64,000 nucleotides of DNA from Cordylochernes scorpioides (GCA_030710605.1 CP092869.1:8157854-8221853), one strand, 5' to 3'; counted from the first letter of the stretch, positions 21,135 through 30,925 are shown. Numbers and translations: made by a program. Notes: generated by a model from the sequence alone, not told the origin.

Positions 21135-21390
21135 CAGTTGGTCTCGAGGACCACGCCATCACCATCTCCTCAGCGGCGAAGTACGCGATCTACGTATTCT
21201 TCGTAGATCACCAAATACGTGGTGTCGCTGGAGACCCGCTGGTGATTCTCCACCAAACTCTGCAGTGATGACAGAGGCGCTATGTTCTTTGTACATAGTG
21301 TATATAATGCATATAATCTTTTTTTAAATAGTGCAGACTGTGTACTTTTCATGTATTGACAAGAAGTCAATGAAATTATTTTAATTTTCA
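21135..21390 (-). mobile_element. Repeat G, 256 bp with 10-bp target duplication
   Basis: It is flanked on both sides by ATGTGATATC (21125-21134 and 21391-21400). It matches 57062-57341, where it interrupts a LINE. On the minus strand it translates over about 55 residues as SLVENHQRVSSDTTY...VIYEEYVDRVLRR before a TGA; the other copy reads on through GDGDGVVLETN. I do not recognise the family. Confidence 0.75.
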
Positions 21391-21400
21391 ATGTGATATC

Positions 21401-21844
21401 AATTAATCACCAAAAGAGAGAGGTGTTGGAATTAGACCAGAATGGAGATCACGTGGTTCTGCAGGAAGTGCTAGATCGATTGATATTGGCAGAAATTCGA
21501 TTCCAGTTTTGGTCGACTGGTGTCACCATCTGGTGATACTTCTGTGGGAATGGTGACACATGGCTTTACACAGGGTTAGACAATGGCTATAGTGAGGTAT
21601 TGAGGTATTATCAATTCACCTATATTCTATAACGCTATACTAATATATTACCTCACAGTCTCTGACGATATTTTTCTTATTTTATTAAACGTTCTTTCAA
21701 ACTTTCAGGTACTGTAAACCTGTCTACAAGAGTATAAAACGAAATGAATATAAAATATTTAACTTTTTTCAAACCTTTATTTGAATAATCAACCAGGCGC
21801 GATATTGATATTAAAATACCCATTCCAAGAGTCTAGCAACAGCA
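21401..21844. other. No gene seen
   Basis: Ordinary-looking AT-rich DNA with no recurrent family recognised. Confidence 0.45.
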
Positions 21845-22060
21845 TCACTATAAAAGGAAGATCGAAATATACAATATAACAGAGGTATGGTAGATTAAAT
21901 TAGCGAAACCGCTGGGAGGGTTTACCACTGATGAACCAGGCCCTCACATTAATTTTTGCATTGCAGTAAGGGCAGTAAAAATTGTTTATTTTCAAAAAGA
22001 ATCTTACGTGTCTATAATAGTTTCGTATTTTGATATTGAAATATTTGCGCCTAATAAGGA
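21845..22060 (-). repeat. Interspersed repeat F, copy 1
   Basis: It contains the shared core (reverse complement) CTGCCCTTACTGCAATG, GGGCCTGGTTCATCAGTGG, CCCAGCGGTTTCGC and AATCTACCATACC. Other copies are at 26085, 30195, 32275, 48025, 63045 and 63345. In some copies the core reads as protein with CPYCNGK and VVNPPSGFA. Function unknown. Confidence 0.7.
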
Positions 22061-22126
22061 GGAAGCAAACAAAACAACAAACAAATTAAAACTTAGAATT
22101 AAATATTTACAAATTTACATGTATTA

Positions 22127-22411
22127 TTCGACAGAATTCATAAACTTATATAGACAAAGTGGTTGATGTAAGAGAGTTAAATCATTTAGATCAGGGAACA
22201 ATCGATGTCTCACTTCTGTAAAGTTCAGACAGTCATAGATAAGTTGAAGAGCAGTTTGTTCAGTTTCTCCGCAGGAACAATTTGATGTTTCTGATAGACC
22301 TCTTTTATATATGTATTTCTGGAATTTTCCGTGAAAAGAGACAAATTCAGTGACTATAAAATTTGGATGGAACTGTGTAGGAATTCCGTTTGGAAAACTA
22401 GTGCGAATTGT
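22127..22411 (-). pseudogene. LINE C-terminal fragment with zinc-type motif
   Basis: On the minus strand about 90 residues include CSCGETEQTALQLIYDC, the CxC...C motif typical of the end of RNase-H-bearing LINE ORF2 proteins, followed by a hydrophobic tail and a stop. Upstream coding is absent: at 22413 it abuts the end of a DNA transposon. Confidence 0.65.
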
Positions 22412-22412
22412 A

Positions 22413-23150
22413 ATACAGGGTGATCCAAAAGTCTTGTACAACTTCTAAAATTAATAACTCCGCGAATATTTGCGCTAGGGCAATGCGGTAAACACCATTA
22501 TGTTCAGGATGCAATGGGAAATTTTAGGGCAATTTAATGAAAAGTTCGAAATTGCTTTTAGTTACAATTTTATTCGTTAGATGAGGCTCTACCAGAATCA
22601 GAAATTAAGCGGCCAAATTATTTGATAAATTGGAATATATAACTGATCGTATTTTTCTTTTGAATACCAAGAAAGAACCCTAATAATATGTTGTTGTTGT
22701 CGTGTCCAAAAAAGAGCCTCAGATGTCTCCATACATCTCTATCACAGCAATCACATAGTCCACTATCTTGGGTGTGTAAAGCTGCTGTTCTGGGTCCATG
22801 TCAATTTTCTGTTGTTGTCGTGTCCAATGAAGAGCCTCAGATGTCTCCATACATCTCTATCACAGCAATGTCCTCTATCTTGGGTGTGTGAAGCTGCTGC
22901 TCTGGGTCCATGTCAATTTTGTGCTGTTGTCGTGTCCAATGAAGAGCCTCAGATGTCTCCATACATCTCTATCACTGCAGTCGCAATGTCCTCTATCTTG
23001 GGTGTGTAAAGCTGCTGTTCTGGGTAAGCCCTAATAATATCAAATGATAAATTAATAAAACACCATTTCGCCAAAAGTAGAAGAATTATATGATGATTTT
23101 TAAATGCAATTCGAGATATGTAAAATCATCGCTAGATGGCAAATCAATTT
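22413..23150 (+). mobile_element. DNA-transposon end fragment, split by LINE-tail array
   Basis: It starts TACAGGGTGATCCAAAAGTC, a Tc1/mariner-like terminus, and matches 48337-48740 and (reversed) 60590-60996. At 22678-22689 CCCTAATAATAT is duplicated on the far side (about 23029-23040) of an inserted array (22689-23026). No transposase coding is present in this copy. Confidence 0.82.
22689..23026 (-). repeat. LINE-tail tandem array (three units) with target duplication
   Basis: Three units of about 115 bp match the array at 10384 and the 3' end of the LINE at 48887-49685. On the minus strand the array ends in GGACACGACAACAACAACA. It is flanked by CCCTAATAATAT on both sides, so the multimer as a whole looks like a single retrotransposition product. 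Confidence 0.88.
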
Positions 23151-23601
23151 ATAACTCGTTTGTAATACATTTTTTTAAGGTTTGTTGAAAAAGAAATTTG
23201 GCCTTGAAACTGGCTAAGCAGAATTTAATGAAGAACTATGTTGATTTTAAAATGATGAATCGTATCAAATTTTGATATAGACTGGTGAAAAAAAAAAGTG
23301 AATTTCTGTTGATTACTTGAAGTTTTCGCCTTCAGGTTACCTTCTGCAGATAAAGAGGGACTGGCAATGGTTGGGCCATCTGCCAGTGATCATCTGCTCC
23401 ATATCGATCAGAGGAAGGTTCGATGCCGCCGCAATCAATGGAACAAAGTCTACCACAGAATGTCACTTTCTTCTGCCTGCTGGTAACTTTCTGACATTGA
23501 GCCATTCCTTTCTTTCACAACATTTCCTTCCTTCTTTTAAAGCAAAAGGCGTAGTCACTTTTCGAAGGAGATTAATAGAATCGCAGAATGTCGTGGTTGA
23601 T
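23151..23601. other. Unannotated, possibly the upstream part of repeat E
   Basis: A 102-codon plus frame ends at 23625 inside repeat E (ending LDEKSED). No known domain is visible. It may be the tail of a retroelement frame but I cannot support that. Confidence 0.4.
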
Positions 23602-23826
23602 TTGGATGAGAAAAGCGAAGACTAGAACGCGGCTGAATTCACACTCGCCTTTTCAGTGATATGTTAATCTTGTATGCACGGTATGGCTATTGGACATGCG
23701 TAGGATCTGGAGGCTGTTGTTGGGTTCTGTTCTGCCTGGAGTATAGGAGTTCCATCTATGCTTCCTTTCTTCTTGTGGTGAATCTGTATAAGACCGGTGG
23801 TCTTAATAAAGCTGTATGTGTGTAAA
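23602..23826 (+). repeat. Interspersed repeat E, copy 2 (fullest)
   Basis: It runs from GGATGAGAAAAGCGAAGACT to GGTCTTAATAAAGCTGTATG followed by TGTGT. The AATAAA near the end and the simple tail suggest a retroelement 3' end. Confidence 0.75.
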
Positions 23827-23831
23827 AACAA

Positions 23832-24100
23832 AATATGCATATCCTGACTGCGCTCATATTAGCATTTTAAATAGTAGAGCGTCATCTAGTGGAACAGAAA
23901 TCAACTAAACGTTGATTTAACCTGTTCACTGATATTTGGCCATTAATTTTCTTGATAAATCAAGAAAACCAACCTCGAACGCGTTTCGGGCTGTTGGCCC
24001 TCGTCAATGTGGTGCAGACTGTACCTCAACGACCAAAATTTGGTCTTAGAGGCTTCCTGAGAAATCAAGAAATGGGTATTTGAGACCAAATTTGAATAAA
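23832..24100. mobile_element. Foldback FB-1, left part only
   Basis: It has GCATATCCTGACTGCGCTCA, the GTCATCTAGTGGAACAG arm, the AAATCAAGAAAACCAACCTC block, a decayed hammerhead (23970-24014) and the GACCAAAATTTGGTC block. No right arm. Confidence 0.78.
23970..24014 (-). ncRNA. Decayed hammerhead motif
   Basis: The minus strand reads TTGACGA (C3 changed to T), stem II GGGC / CAACA / GCCC, GAAA, ACGCGT with GUU triplet. Stem I is poorly paired. Probably inactive. Confidence 0.5.
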
Positions 24101-24129
24101 TACGTTTTTTATTTTTAATTAAATTTTCA

Positions 24130-24312
24130 CATTTTTATGCATCTAAAAATCGAGCAGTCCATATTTAAATCTTTAGATAATAAAAAGCCATGTATTGAAT
24201 TGAATATATTTTTTTTTTTGCAATATTTTGGTTGGCTGACAAAATATTCCTTGACAAAGGTTGGCATTCAGCCAACCGAAATATTTCCAAATAAATCTTT
24301 TATTCAATCCAA
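24130..24312. mobile_element. Foldback FB-3 copy
   Basis: Inverted copies of AAATCTTTAGATAATAAAAA / TGTATTGAATTGAATATATT surround GTTGGCTGAC...GTTGGCATTCAGCCAACC. The centre (CTTGACAAAGGTTGGC, GCCAACC, GAAA) is hammerhead-like but lacks a proper CUGANGA and GUH. Related pieces: 15530, 26790, 27425, 43105. Confidence 0.65.
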
Positions 24313-24359
24313 TATATTTTTAAAATTACAAATATTTTCTTAGAATGAGTATGTTTTAA

Positions 24360-24602
24360 TTTATAAAAACGCTAGCTTTCAAGCGTTAATCGCTCTTCAA
24401 CGGGCTTACTATAATCTTCTTCTTCTTTCTTATCTCCATTCAATCATATCTGGGTGAAGTAGAATGCATCTGCCTTTGTCATTAAGACTGGGAGCACTAC
24501 TCAGTGGCATGCCGACTTAGCTCCAAAGAAATGACCGCTTACTATAATAAAATTGAAGAGCGATTTACTATTGAAAGCTAGCGTTTTTTTTAAAATAAAA
24601 AG
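24360..24602. mobile_element. Foldback FB-7, interrupted by SINE-C
   Basis: The left arm AAAAACGCTAGCTTTCAAGC and right arm TTGAAAGCTAGCGTTTTT pair. Each has TTGAAGAGCGATT plus GAAAGCTAG, a degenerate hammerhead order. SINE-C sits between the arms. Confidence 0.75.
24417..24536 (+). mobile_element. SINE-C, short deleted copy with 11-bp duplication
   Basis: It holds the 5' start and the CATCTGCCTTTGTCATTAAG block, lacks the segment between ATCATAT and GGGTGAAG, and stops at AAATGACCG. It is flanked by CTTACTATAAT on both sides (about 24406-24416 and 24537-24547). Confidence 0.88.
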
Positions 24603-24824
24603 ATAATCATTGTGAGTATTTTATACAATTACATTTATCATGAATCTAATATATATGTGGTAATTTAAGAATCATAAACACCTGTGTAAATACTCACCAC
24701 CTCTTCTAACACCCCCTTATCTAATATGGACTTTTAATCATTGTACCCAATCCTCCTTTAATCAATTTAACTTTGTATGTATCGTTTTTGAGTGTTGAAT
24801 TAAATAAAGAGGTACATATAGAGG

Positions 24825-25288
24825 GAACGTAGAAACCAAAAGGGCTTATCCCGCAGCCATGAGGTCAACCGTCGCGTCAACGCGGCGCCAATAAAATGAC
24901 GTAACAGAGCTTACCCGCAGCCAAATAAGGTCAAGCGCCCTGTCGACGCCATGGCATCAGACGTCCGGTGACGTAAGACTTGAGCATATAAAAAGGGCTT
25001 GTCCCGCAGTAGTTAGTCAGTTCAGTGGATGCCAGATAGCAGACAGCAGTAGCAGACAGATCGTTTGGATGGCCCACCGGACGCTACTTGGTCTCTTCGT
25101 TCCCTCTCTCTGATGCCTCGGATTCCCCTGTGATTCGTCTCTGTGTGCTTTATCACTCACCACCATCACGACTGCGCAATCATCATCTTTCCCCACGACT
25201 CAATACAACAGATCAGACCACCCAAATACCACAACTAAAAGAAGAAAATCGACAGGATTCGACATAGAGTTGACAGGATTCGACATAT
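24825..25288 (+). mobile_element. Solo-LTR-like block with TATA box
   Basis: GC-richer than its surroundings, with a duplicated GGGCTTATCCCGCAGCC / GAGCTTACCCGCAGCC, then CATATAAAAAGGGC (promoter-like, about 24985) and an end TCGACAGGATTCGACA that is itself repeated. The ending resembles that of family D at 8276. No terminus was proven by a target duplication. Confidence 0.5.
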
Positions 25289-25394
25289 ATATACCTTTTT
25301 TATATCTAAATATATACTTTGTTGAAAATTGAGCAATCCATTTTGAAATACATCATCGAAATATTGGAAATTGTATTAAACATTTTTGACCCAA

Positions 25395-25712
25395 ACTATA
25401 ATCATGTTATCGTGAAGATAGAGGCTGCGCCTGGCCGGCATTCATATTTATATGAAAAATAGACACTTCGGCCAGTTGGAGGTTTTTTTATTTTTTCAAC
25501 GTTTCAACAAAATTCTTTTGCCTTCGTCAGAATAAATAAGTAAAAAAAGGCAATTGGCAAGGTGCTAAAAAGAGAACTATTTTTAACGCTTTGCCAAATG
25601 CTTTATTTTTATTTACTTCTCCTAACGAATACAAAATATTTTTGTTGAAACGTTGAAAGAATAAAAAAAAAACCTCTAACTGGCCGAAGTGTCTATTTTT
25701 CATATAAATAGT
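25395..25712. mobile_element. Foldback FB-4, copy 1
   Basis: The arms GAAAAATAGACACTTCGGCC and GGCCGAAGTGTCTATTTTTC are perfectly inverted, with CAACGTTTCAACAAAAT / ATTTTTGTTGAAACGTTG further in. The copy at 44036 has the same plan with different bases. Each arm carries a hammerhead core. Confidence 0.85.
25494..25535 (-). ncRNA. Hammerhead ribozyme core in FB-4 (left arm)
   Basis: The minus strand reads CTGACGA, then a stem II of five A-U/C-G pairs (CAAAA / loop GAA / TTTTG) plus weak closing pairs and a bulge, then GAAA, palindromic ACGT and GUU triplet. Stem I is short and A/U-only. The right arm (25618-25660) has CTAACGA instead of CTGACGA. Confidence 0.6.
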
Positions 25713-26084
25713 GTTAATTATTTAAAATATATAATTATATTAGAGTATTTCTCCCAATAATCTATATATAGGCACTCACTCTCCAATTTAAAAAGAAGAT
25801 GCCCAAACTGTCAGTAGAACTAAAGGAAAATCTAAGGAATTCGAGAGATCAAAAGAAAATTAATTGGAGTTCAATTCACAACTACATCACGTCCAGGATG
25901 ACCTAATTCTCCATTTATAGTTTATCTCTAAAGTTGGGGAAAAGTTTTAGATGAATTTAATACCTTTTTTTAGATAGCTGCGATTTGAGAAAATCCAGCA
26001 TTTAAGTTTTAGTTCTCTTTTTAGATTGTATTTATTCTTATATATAATAATGCATTAGCGCGGCATCTGTTATGAAATTTTGAA
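25713..26084. other. No gene seen
   Basis: AT-rich. The end carries the upstream part of repeat F (GCGGCATCTGTTATGAAAT). Confidence 0.45.
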
Positions 26085-26225
26085 ACTATTATAGACGCGT
26101 ATAATTCTTTTAAAAAATAAAACAATTTCCAGTGCCCTTACTGCAATGGAAAAATTAATGGGAGGGTCTGGCTTATCAGTGGTGAACCTTCCCAGCGGTT
26201 TTGCCAGTTTAATCTACCATATTCT
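26085..26225 (+). repeat. Interspersed repeat F, copy 2
   Basis: AGACGCGTATAATTCTTTTA, the TGCCCTTACTGCAATGG core and CCCAGCGGTTTTGCC are present in plus orientation. Confidence 0.72.
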
Positions 26226-26309
26226 TATATGTATTTATATATTTATTTGAAAATAGAGTAATCCATATATAGATCTTTCATTAAAAAAGGCATATATTGG
26301 ATCAAAATA

Positions 26310-26555
26310 TATCAAATAATATTATTACGGCGAATACATAATATAATACATAATACAATTACTTTATACATAATACAAAGACATTATATATAACAGCGAA
26401 TAATATTATTACGGCGAATACATAATAATACAATTACTTTATACATAATACAAAGACATTATACATAACAGCGAATAATATTATTACGGCGAAAACATAA
26501 TAATACAATTACTATATACATAATACAAAGACATTATACATAACGGTGAATAATA
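26310..26555. repeat. Short tandem array, unit about 70-78 bp, three copies
   Basis: AATATTATTACGGCGAA plus AATACAATTACTTTATACAT and ACAAAGACATTATA recur three times with little divergence. Confidence 0.85.
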
Positions 26556-27424
26556 TTGGTATTTCAATTTTTTTGCAAGTGTTTATGAATTTTGCGACAA
26601 CCTTGTAATTCAAAATAAAAATAGCGTTGAAAATATAATTAGAATGATAGATTATCTCTAAATTTTAGGTAAGTTTGTGGGATTAATTTAATATTCTGCT
26701 ATAATATGTGGAATTTATGAGAATGGTTATCACATTCTTTTACAAGATACAAAATCAATTTTATTTTGAAAATTAAAGAAAATCTTTCTGAAAATAGAGA
26801 AATCCATATTCAATTTTATAGATAATAAAAAGGCATACGAGGCTCGTTGGATTGAATAAAATACTCGTATATATTTGCCAAAAAATTTTTGATTGAACAG
26901 GGGCGTTATTTAAAGGTGAAGATTTTAGTTTGAAAAAAGGTTTTTCGATAAATTTGCTTGGATAATTGTTGTTGTTTTTTAATTCACTGATTCTTTTTCT
27001 TAAATAAACATTTTATTTAATAAAATATATATCTTTTTATTATATGAAAATTATAGAAAATCGTCCACATATCCAGCATGGAATGTCTGTGTGATAGGTA
27101 AAAAAATCCTCTGCGTGGGACAAGTGGAAAGAGAGAACAAAACAATTAGAAATATTGCAACACCCTTCTGTAATGGAATTGTGTCGACTAAACCCACGCT
27201 CATTGTTTGCACCAATTGTTTCAGAAGAACAATGGTTCCTTTGATTGTTTATCTTCTAATTAATACAACTTTGTTAATTAATATTTATTCATTTATATAT
27301 ATAATCTTATTCTGATTATATATTTTATAATAATTTTGCATGCACAAATTTCCTCCACTTACTTTGTATTTTTAAAAATTATTTCAACTGTGATATTATA
27401 ACACTATGCGGCATTGAGTTTGTG
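26556..27424. other. No gene seen
   Basis: AT-rich. A scrap of FB-3 (GAAAATAGAGAAATCCATAT to AATAAAAAGGCATA) is at about 26788-26860. A 74-codon frame at 27091-27315 has no domain. Confidence 0.5.
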
Positions 27425-27535
27425 TATACAAAAATGTAATGCCTTGATAAAGGTTTGGCGTTCAGCCAACCGAAATATTGGCTAATAAATATTTTATTCA
27501 ATCCAATATATGCCTTTTTATTATCTAATATATAT
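27425..27535 (+). mobile_element. FB-3 single arm
   Basis: CCTTGATAAAGGTTTGGCG, TTCAGCCAACCGAAATATTG and AATCCAATATATGCCTTTTT match one arm of FB-3. The hammerhead-like order is degenerate. Confidence 0.65.
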
Positions 27536-27597
27536 TTATATATGAAAAAATAGTACAAATGTAATATTGTACTGGGATAAGGTTCATAAATTAAAAA

Positions 27598-27912
27598 AAA
27601 AAGGCATCTCCTTATCGTGCAACTGAAAGTTGCTGATGGCTTGCGCCATATATCGGAATAAATATCAACTATTCTCGTTGATTTTTAATTATTCCATAAT
27701 TGGCCAAATACCCATTCTTGATTAATCAAGAAAAGCTAACCACGGACGTGTTTCGGGCTGTTGGCCCTCATCAGCGTGGTGCAAGCTGTACCTCAACGAC
27801 CAAAAAATTGGTCATTAAGGCATCCTGAAAAATCATGAAACTGGTAGTTAAAGCCAGAATTGCGTGAGACCGCTACACAACTTTCAGTTGCACGATAAGG
27901 AGATGCCTTTTT
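27598..27912. mobile_element. Foldback FB-2, copy 2, with intact-looking hammerhead
   Basis: Terminal arms AAGGCATCTCCTTATCGTGC plus AACTGAAAGTTG are inverted at CAACTTTCAGTTGCACGATA through AGGAGATGCC. The interior holds the hammerhead (27734-27787). Length is 315 bp and there is no coding frame. Confidence 0.88.
27734..27787 (-). ncRNA. Hammerhead ribozyme, all core bases conserved
   Basis: On the minus strand: AGCT, TGCA, CCACG (stem I 5' side), CTGATGA, GGGC / CAACA / GCCC (stem II, 4 bp), GAAA, then C-AC-G as a 1-2 bp stem III, the GUC triplet, CGTGG (stem I 3' side, 5 bp), TT and AGCT (distal stem I helix, 4 bp). The predicted cleavage is after the C opposite 27745. The internal loop in stem I facing a 5-nt loop II is the usual place for the tertiary contact. 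Self-cleaving RNA of Penelope-like/retrozyme type; activity is inferred, not shown. Confidence 0.82.
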
Positions 27913-28142
27913 CTTAATATTTATATATATATTTATAGATCTTCCACTTTACAATATATGCTTTTTCGTATGATTAATTATGAGGTACTTTATTTATAAA
28001 TAGAATTAATCATAATTAAGTATTTTTATAAAAACATCTATAGTGAATTATATATATAAAGCATTTTATTTTTTATATATTTGGATTTCTAACACGCCAA
28101 TCTTAATCAAAGTCATAAAGATATAATAAAATATTATTAAAA

Positions 28143-28395
28143 ATGGCATATCCTGACCAGGAGCACATGTGCTTTACAGAAGGCAGAGCGCCATCTGGTG
28201 GAACAGAAATCAACTAAACATTGATTTAGCCTGTTCCCTGATTTTTTGCCAACCCAATTTTTTGATAAATCAAGAAAAGCCATACACGAATATCAGGGAA
28301 CAGGCTAAATCAATGTTTAGTTGATTTCTGTTCCACCAGATGGCGCTCTGCCTTCTGTAAAGCACATGTGCTCCTGGTCAGGATATGCCATTTTT
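28143..28395. mobile_element. Foldback FB-1, long-arm copy without ribozyme
   Basis: Arms of over 90 bp: GGCATATCCTGACCAGGAGC, ACATGTGCTTTACAGAAGGC, AGAGCGCCATCTGGTGG and ATCAACTAAACATTGATTTA are all repeated in reverse. The central hammerhead region is deleted between AAGCCATACACGAA and TATCAGG. Confidence 0.9.
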
Positions 28396-28589
28396 AATAT
28401 TGATTTCAACACCTGATCTTTTTATCTTTTTTTTTTTTCGTTTTTTCATAATAAAATGTGTGTTTTTGTTTGTGTTAGAAAGTAAGCTTGGTGTCTAAAA
28501 GAATTAAACAATAGCATTTTGAATTGGTTATATACACACATTTTTATGTGAGAAATAGTTATCCAGAAATTATTTGAAAGAGAAAAAAT

Positions 28590-28745
28590 AAAATCAGGTA
28601 AAAAGTTTCTTTTAATTTTGAATTATTAAGAGATTGTACATAGAGTATCAGCCCGTTGAAGAACAGTATATTTGCTCAAAAGCTTGCAAATTCAAAATTA
28701 AAACAAACTGTTTACCTGATTTTTATTTTCCTCTTTCAAATATTC
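28590..28745. mobile_element. Foldback FB-8, diverged
   Basis: CAGGTAAAAAGTTTCTTTTA / TTTTGAATT pairs with AATTCAAAATTAAAACAAAC and TGTTTACCTG. The centre GTTGAAGAACAGTATATTTG ... AAAAGCTTGC is a degraded version of the motif order in FB-5. Confidence 0.6.
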
Positions 28746-28825
28746 AACAGTAAACGAATCTTTATATGAAGAGTTTATTATTGTGGAAAAAGAATTTACT
28801 TACAACATATACTCGTACACAATCA

Positions 28826-29472
28826 TTTGGGGGGATCGGTGGAAGGATGGTCTAAACCGTTGGTTTTCGATCGCCACGACCCGGATTCGATTCCCGCATT
28901 AGGCACTTTTTTATCTGATTAAAAAAATGCTCTAATGGCCCCCGATTCTTGTTAAAGGTCCAAACCCAACCAGCGAGTGCAAATAACCAAACGGGGCTCT
29001 GACACATTTGTAAGAGCATAAGTCAAACTGCTTTTCACACGTGTAAACATGTGGTGCACATACAGTAAAAGCAATCGCCTACTTCTACCCACCATAATTA
29101 TCATGGCCTGTACAACGTGTTCCTTTCTTCTTCTTTCTTATCTCCACACTGGGTGAAATAGAATGCGTCTGTCTTTGTCATTAAGACTGGGAGCACTACT
29201 CAGTGGCAGGCCACTGACTTAGCTCCAAAATAAATGGCCGCCTCTGACATGAGGAACAGACGCCATATGCAGGAGCTCTTAACATGGAGTACAAACGCTG
29301 CTCATCCTGTATCCCTGGATTAGTAGCCCTTACAGGGTACTATCAGCCAGGCGAGCTGAACCTAGGTTTTTTAGTGAGCTTGTTACTGCTCTCCCTCCTC
29401 CTTTTTCATCCGGGCTTGGGACCGGCAAAGCGGAATTTGTACAACGTTTACTAGGGATAAGAAAAAAAAGAT
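28826..29472 (+). mobile_element. SINE-A, split by SINE-C
   Basis: Head and body run from GGGGGGATCGGTGGAAGGAT to CCTGTACAACGT, then SINE-C, then the last bases ACTAGGGATAAG after a second TGTACAACGT. Confidence 0.9.
29117..29437 (+). mobile_element. SINE-C nested in SINE-A
   Basis: It runs from TTCCTTTCTTCTTCTTTCTT to GGGACCGGCAAAGCGGAATT and is flanked by TGTACAACGT on both sides. The segment between TCTCCAC and ACTGGGTGAA is deleted. At 13584 the nesting is the other way round, so both families were mobile over overlapping periods. Confidence 0.9.
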
Positions 29473-29473
29473 T

Positions 29474-29873
29474 TGAGCGAACAGAAAGGAAACTGGTAAA
29501 CTGGTCTGTAGAGAGATTCAAATTATTAAATATCAAGAGAAACAACTAAAAACTAAATTCATAGAGTATTGCGTGACACCATTTTGTGTTTTTTTTTTGT
29601 CCTGATATCAATCGATATCTTTTTATTATTGTATGTGTGGTGTGGTGATTATTTTTATTATCTTTTTAAGGCCAACTAAATAATATATTAATACATTTTA
29701 TAAAAATGCGTTCAAATTTCACTGTATTTTAATATAGATGTTCATTTTTATTCCAGTGAATATATGGATTATTGTAATTTATTACAAAATACTGAATAAC
29801 AATTAGTGAATTTTGATTTGTACATGTTCAATAATTTGAATTATTCATTACACATAATATATTATAAATAATG
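29474..29873. other. No gene seen
   Basis: AT-rich, unannotated. Confidence 0.5.
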
Positions 29874-30190
29874 AAGGCATATCCTGAACAAAAGCACTTG
29901 TGATTTTTAGATGGCAGAGAGCCATCTAGTGGAGCAAAAATAAACTAAACGTTTATTTAACTTTCTCCGTGATATTTGGCTAAACCAATTTCTTAATAAA
30001 TCAAGAAAAGCCATCCACGAACGTGTTTTGCGCTGTTGGCGCTCGTCAGCGTGAAGTAGGCTGAACCACTGCGACCAAAATTCTTTTTGGTCCCAGAGGC
30101 TTCTTGAGAAACCAAGAAATAGGTATTTAAGGCCACTCTTGCGTAAATACGCTTAACACATTAGAAAACAATAGAAAAAAATAAGGCATA
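29874..30190. mobile_element. Foldback FB-1, left part with altered hammerhead
   Basis: GGCATATCCTGAACAAAAGC, the AGCCATCTAGTGGAGC arm, a hammerhead-like centre and the GACCAAAATTC...TTTTTGGTC block. The right arm is missing. Confidence 0.75.
30012..30056 (-). ncRNA. Hammerhead-like motif with compensated stem II
   Basis: The minus strand reads CTGACGA, stem II GCGC / CAACA / GCGC, then AAAA instead of GAAA, palindromic ACACGT-like stem III with GUU, and stem I CACG/CGTG. Relative to the GGGC/GCCC of other copies, both strands of stem II changed together and pairing is kept. The G12 change should inactivate it. Confidence 0.6.
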
Positions 30191-30194
30191 ATAT

Positions 30195-30403
30195 ATTATG
30201 AAAGGATTTAAAAGCACGGATGTTTCTTTTATACATAATACAAACTTCTACTGCCTTTACTGCGATGAAAAAAATATATTGGGAGGGCTTGGCTCATCAG
30301 TGGTGAACCCTCCCAGCGGTTTCGCCAATTTAATCCACCAGACCGCTTCTCAGACCTCTATTACTGTATTGGACGATTCTGCTTATAATACGCAACACTG
30401 AAG
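30195..30403 (+). repeat. Interspersed repeat F, copy 3 (open reading frame)
   Basis: A 67-codon frame reads through the core with CLYCDEK, VVNPPSGFANLIHQ and DDSAYNTQH. It is the longest protein-like version of family F here. No known domain apart from a CxxC pair. Confidence 0.6.
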
Positions 30404-30479
30404 GATGGAATCTCAGAAATGGTTTTCAAGAAAACTATGGACATAAGCTTATAAGACATAATATATTGCATAGCGAAGT

Positions 30480-30655
30480 ATTTATTATTTCACACTAGTA
30501 TTAACAGAGTATCATTTTTTTATGTTTATATTTTACTACTCTGTAGAATTCCCTCATTCCTTATCTTTTGTTTATCCTTCATAGTTTGTTCTTGCCTTAA
30601 ATAAATTGCTGTCTCATCCTCAAGTTGGTCTTCCCTAATTTTCTACGTGACAATA
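30480..30655 (-). repeat. Interspersed repeat H, copy 1
   Basis: It is the reverse complement of 43650-43850: AAAATTAGGGAAGACCAACTT, GACAGCAATTTATTTAAGGC and GATAAACAAAAGATAAG are shared. LTR-like in character but with no proven ends. Confidence 0.7.
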
Positions 30656-30925
30656 TGGATTACTAAAAATTCGAAACTATTATTGATGCGTATGATTCTT
30701 TTAAAAATTAAACAGTTTCTACTGTCCTTAAGAATCATATGCGTTTATAATAGTTTCGAATTTTCATAACAGATGGCGCACTAATGCATCATAATATAAA
30801 GTTTTTTACTAAAGAAATATCAATGAGAAAAAGTATTTGCAAATTTATAACAACGATAAAAAAATATTCTCAGTTTGTCCCCCAATCGTCAAAAATGTAG
30901 AAAAATTGGTCTATATATGTTATGA
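30656..30925. repeat. Repeat F arms in inverted arrangement
   Basis: AAACTATTATTGATGCGTAT and GATTCTTTT are followed within 100 bp by their reverse (AAGAATCATATGCG, TTATAATAGTTTCGAA). The family F core between the arms is almost entirely missing. Confidence 0.6.

Noticed and set aside
23317..23625. 102-codon plus-strand frame ending in repeat E
   Set aside because: No motif recognised. The end lies in a repeat whose other copies do not preserve the frame.
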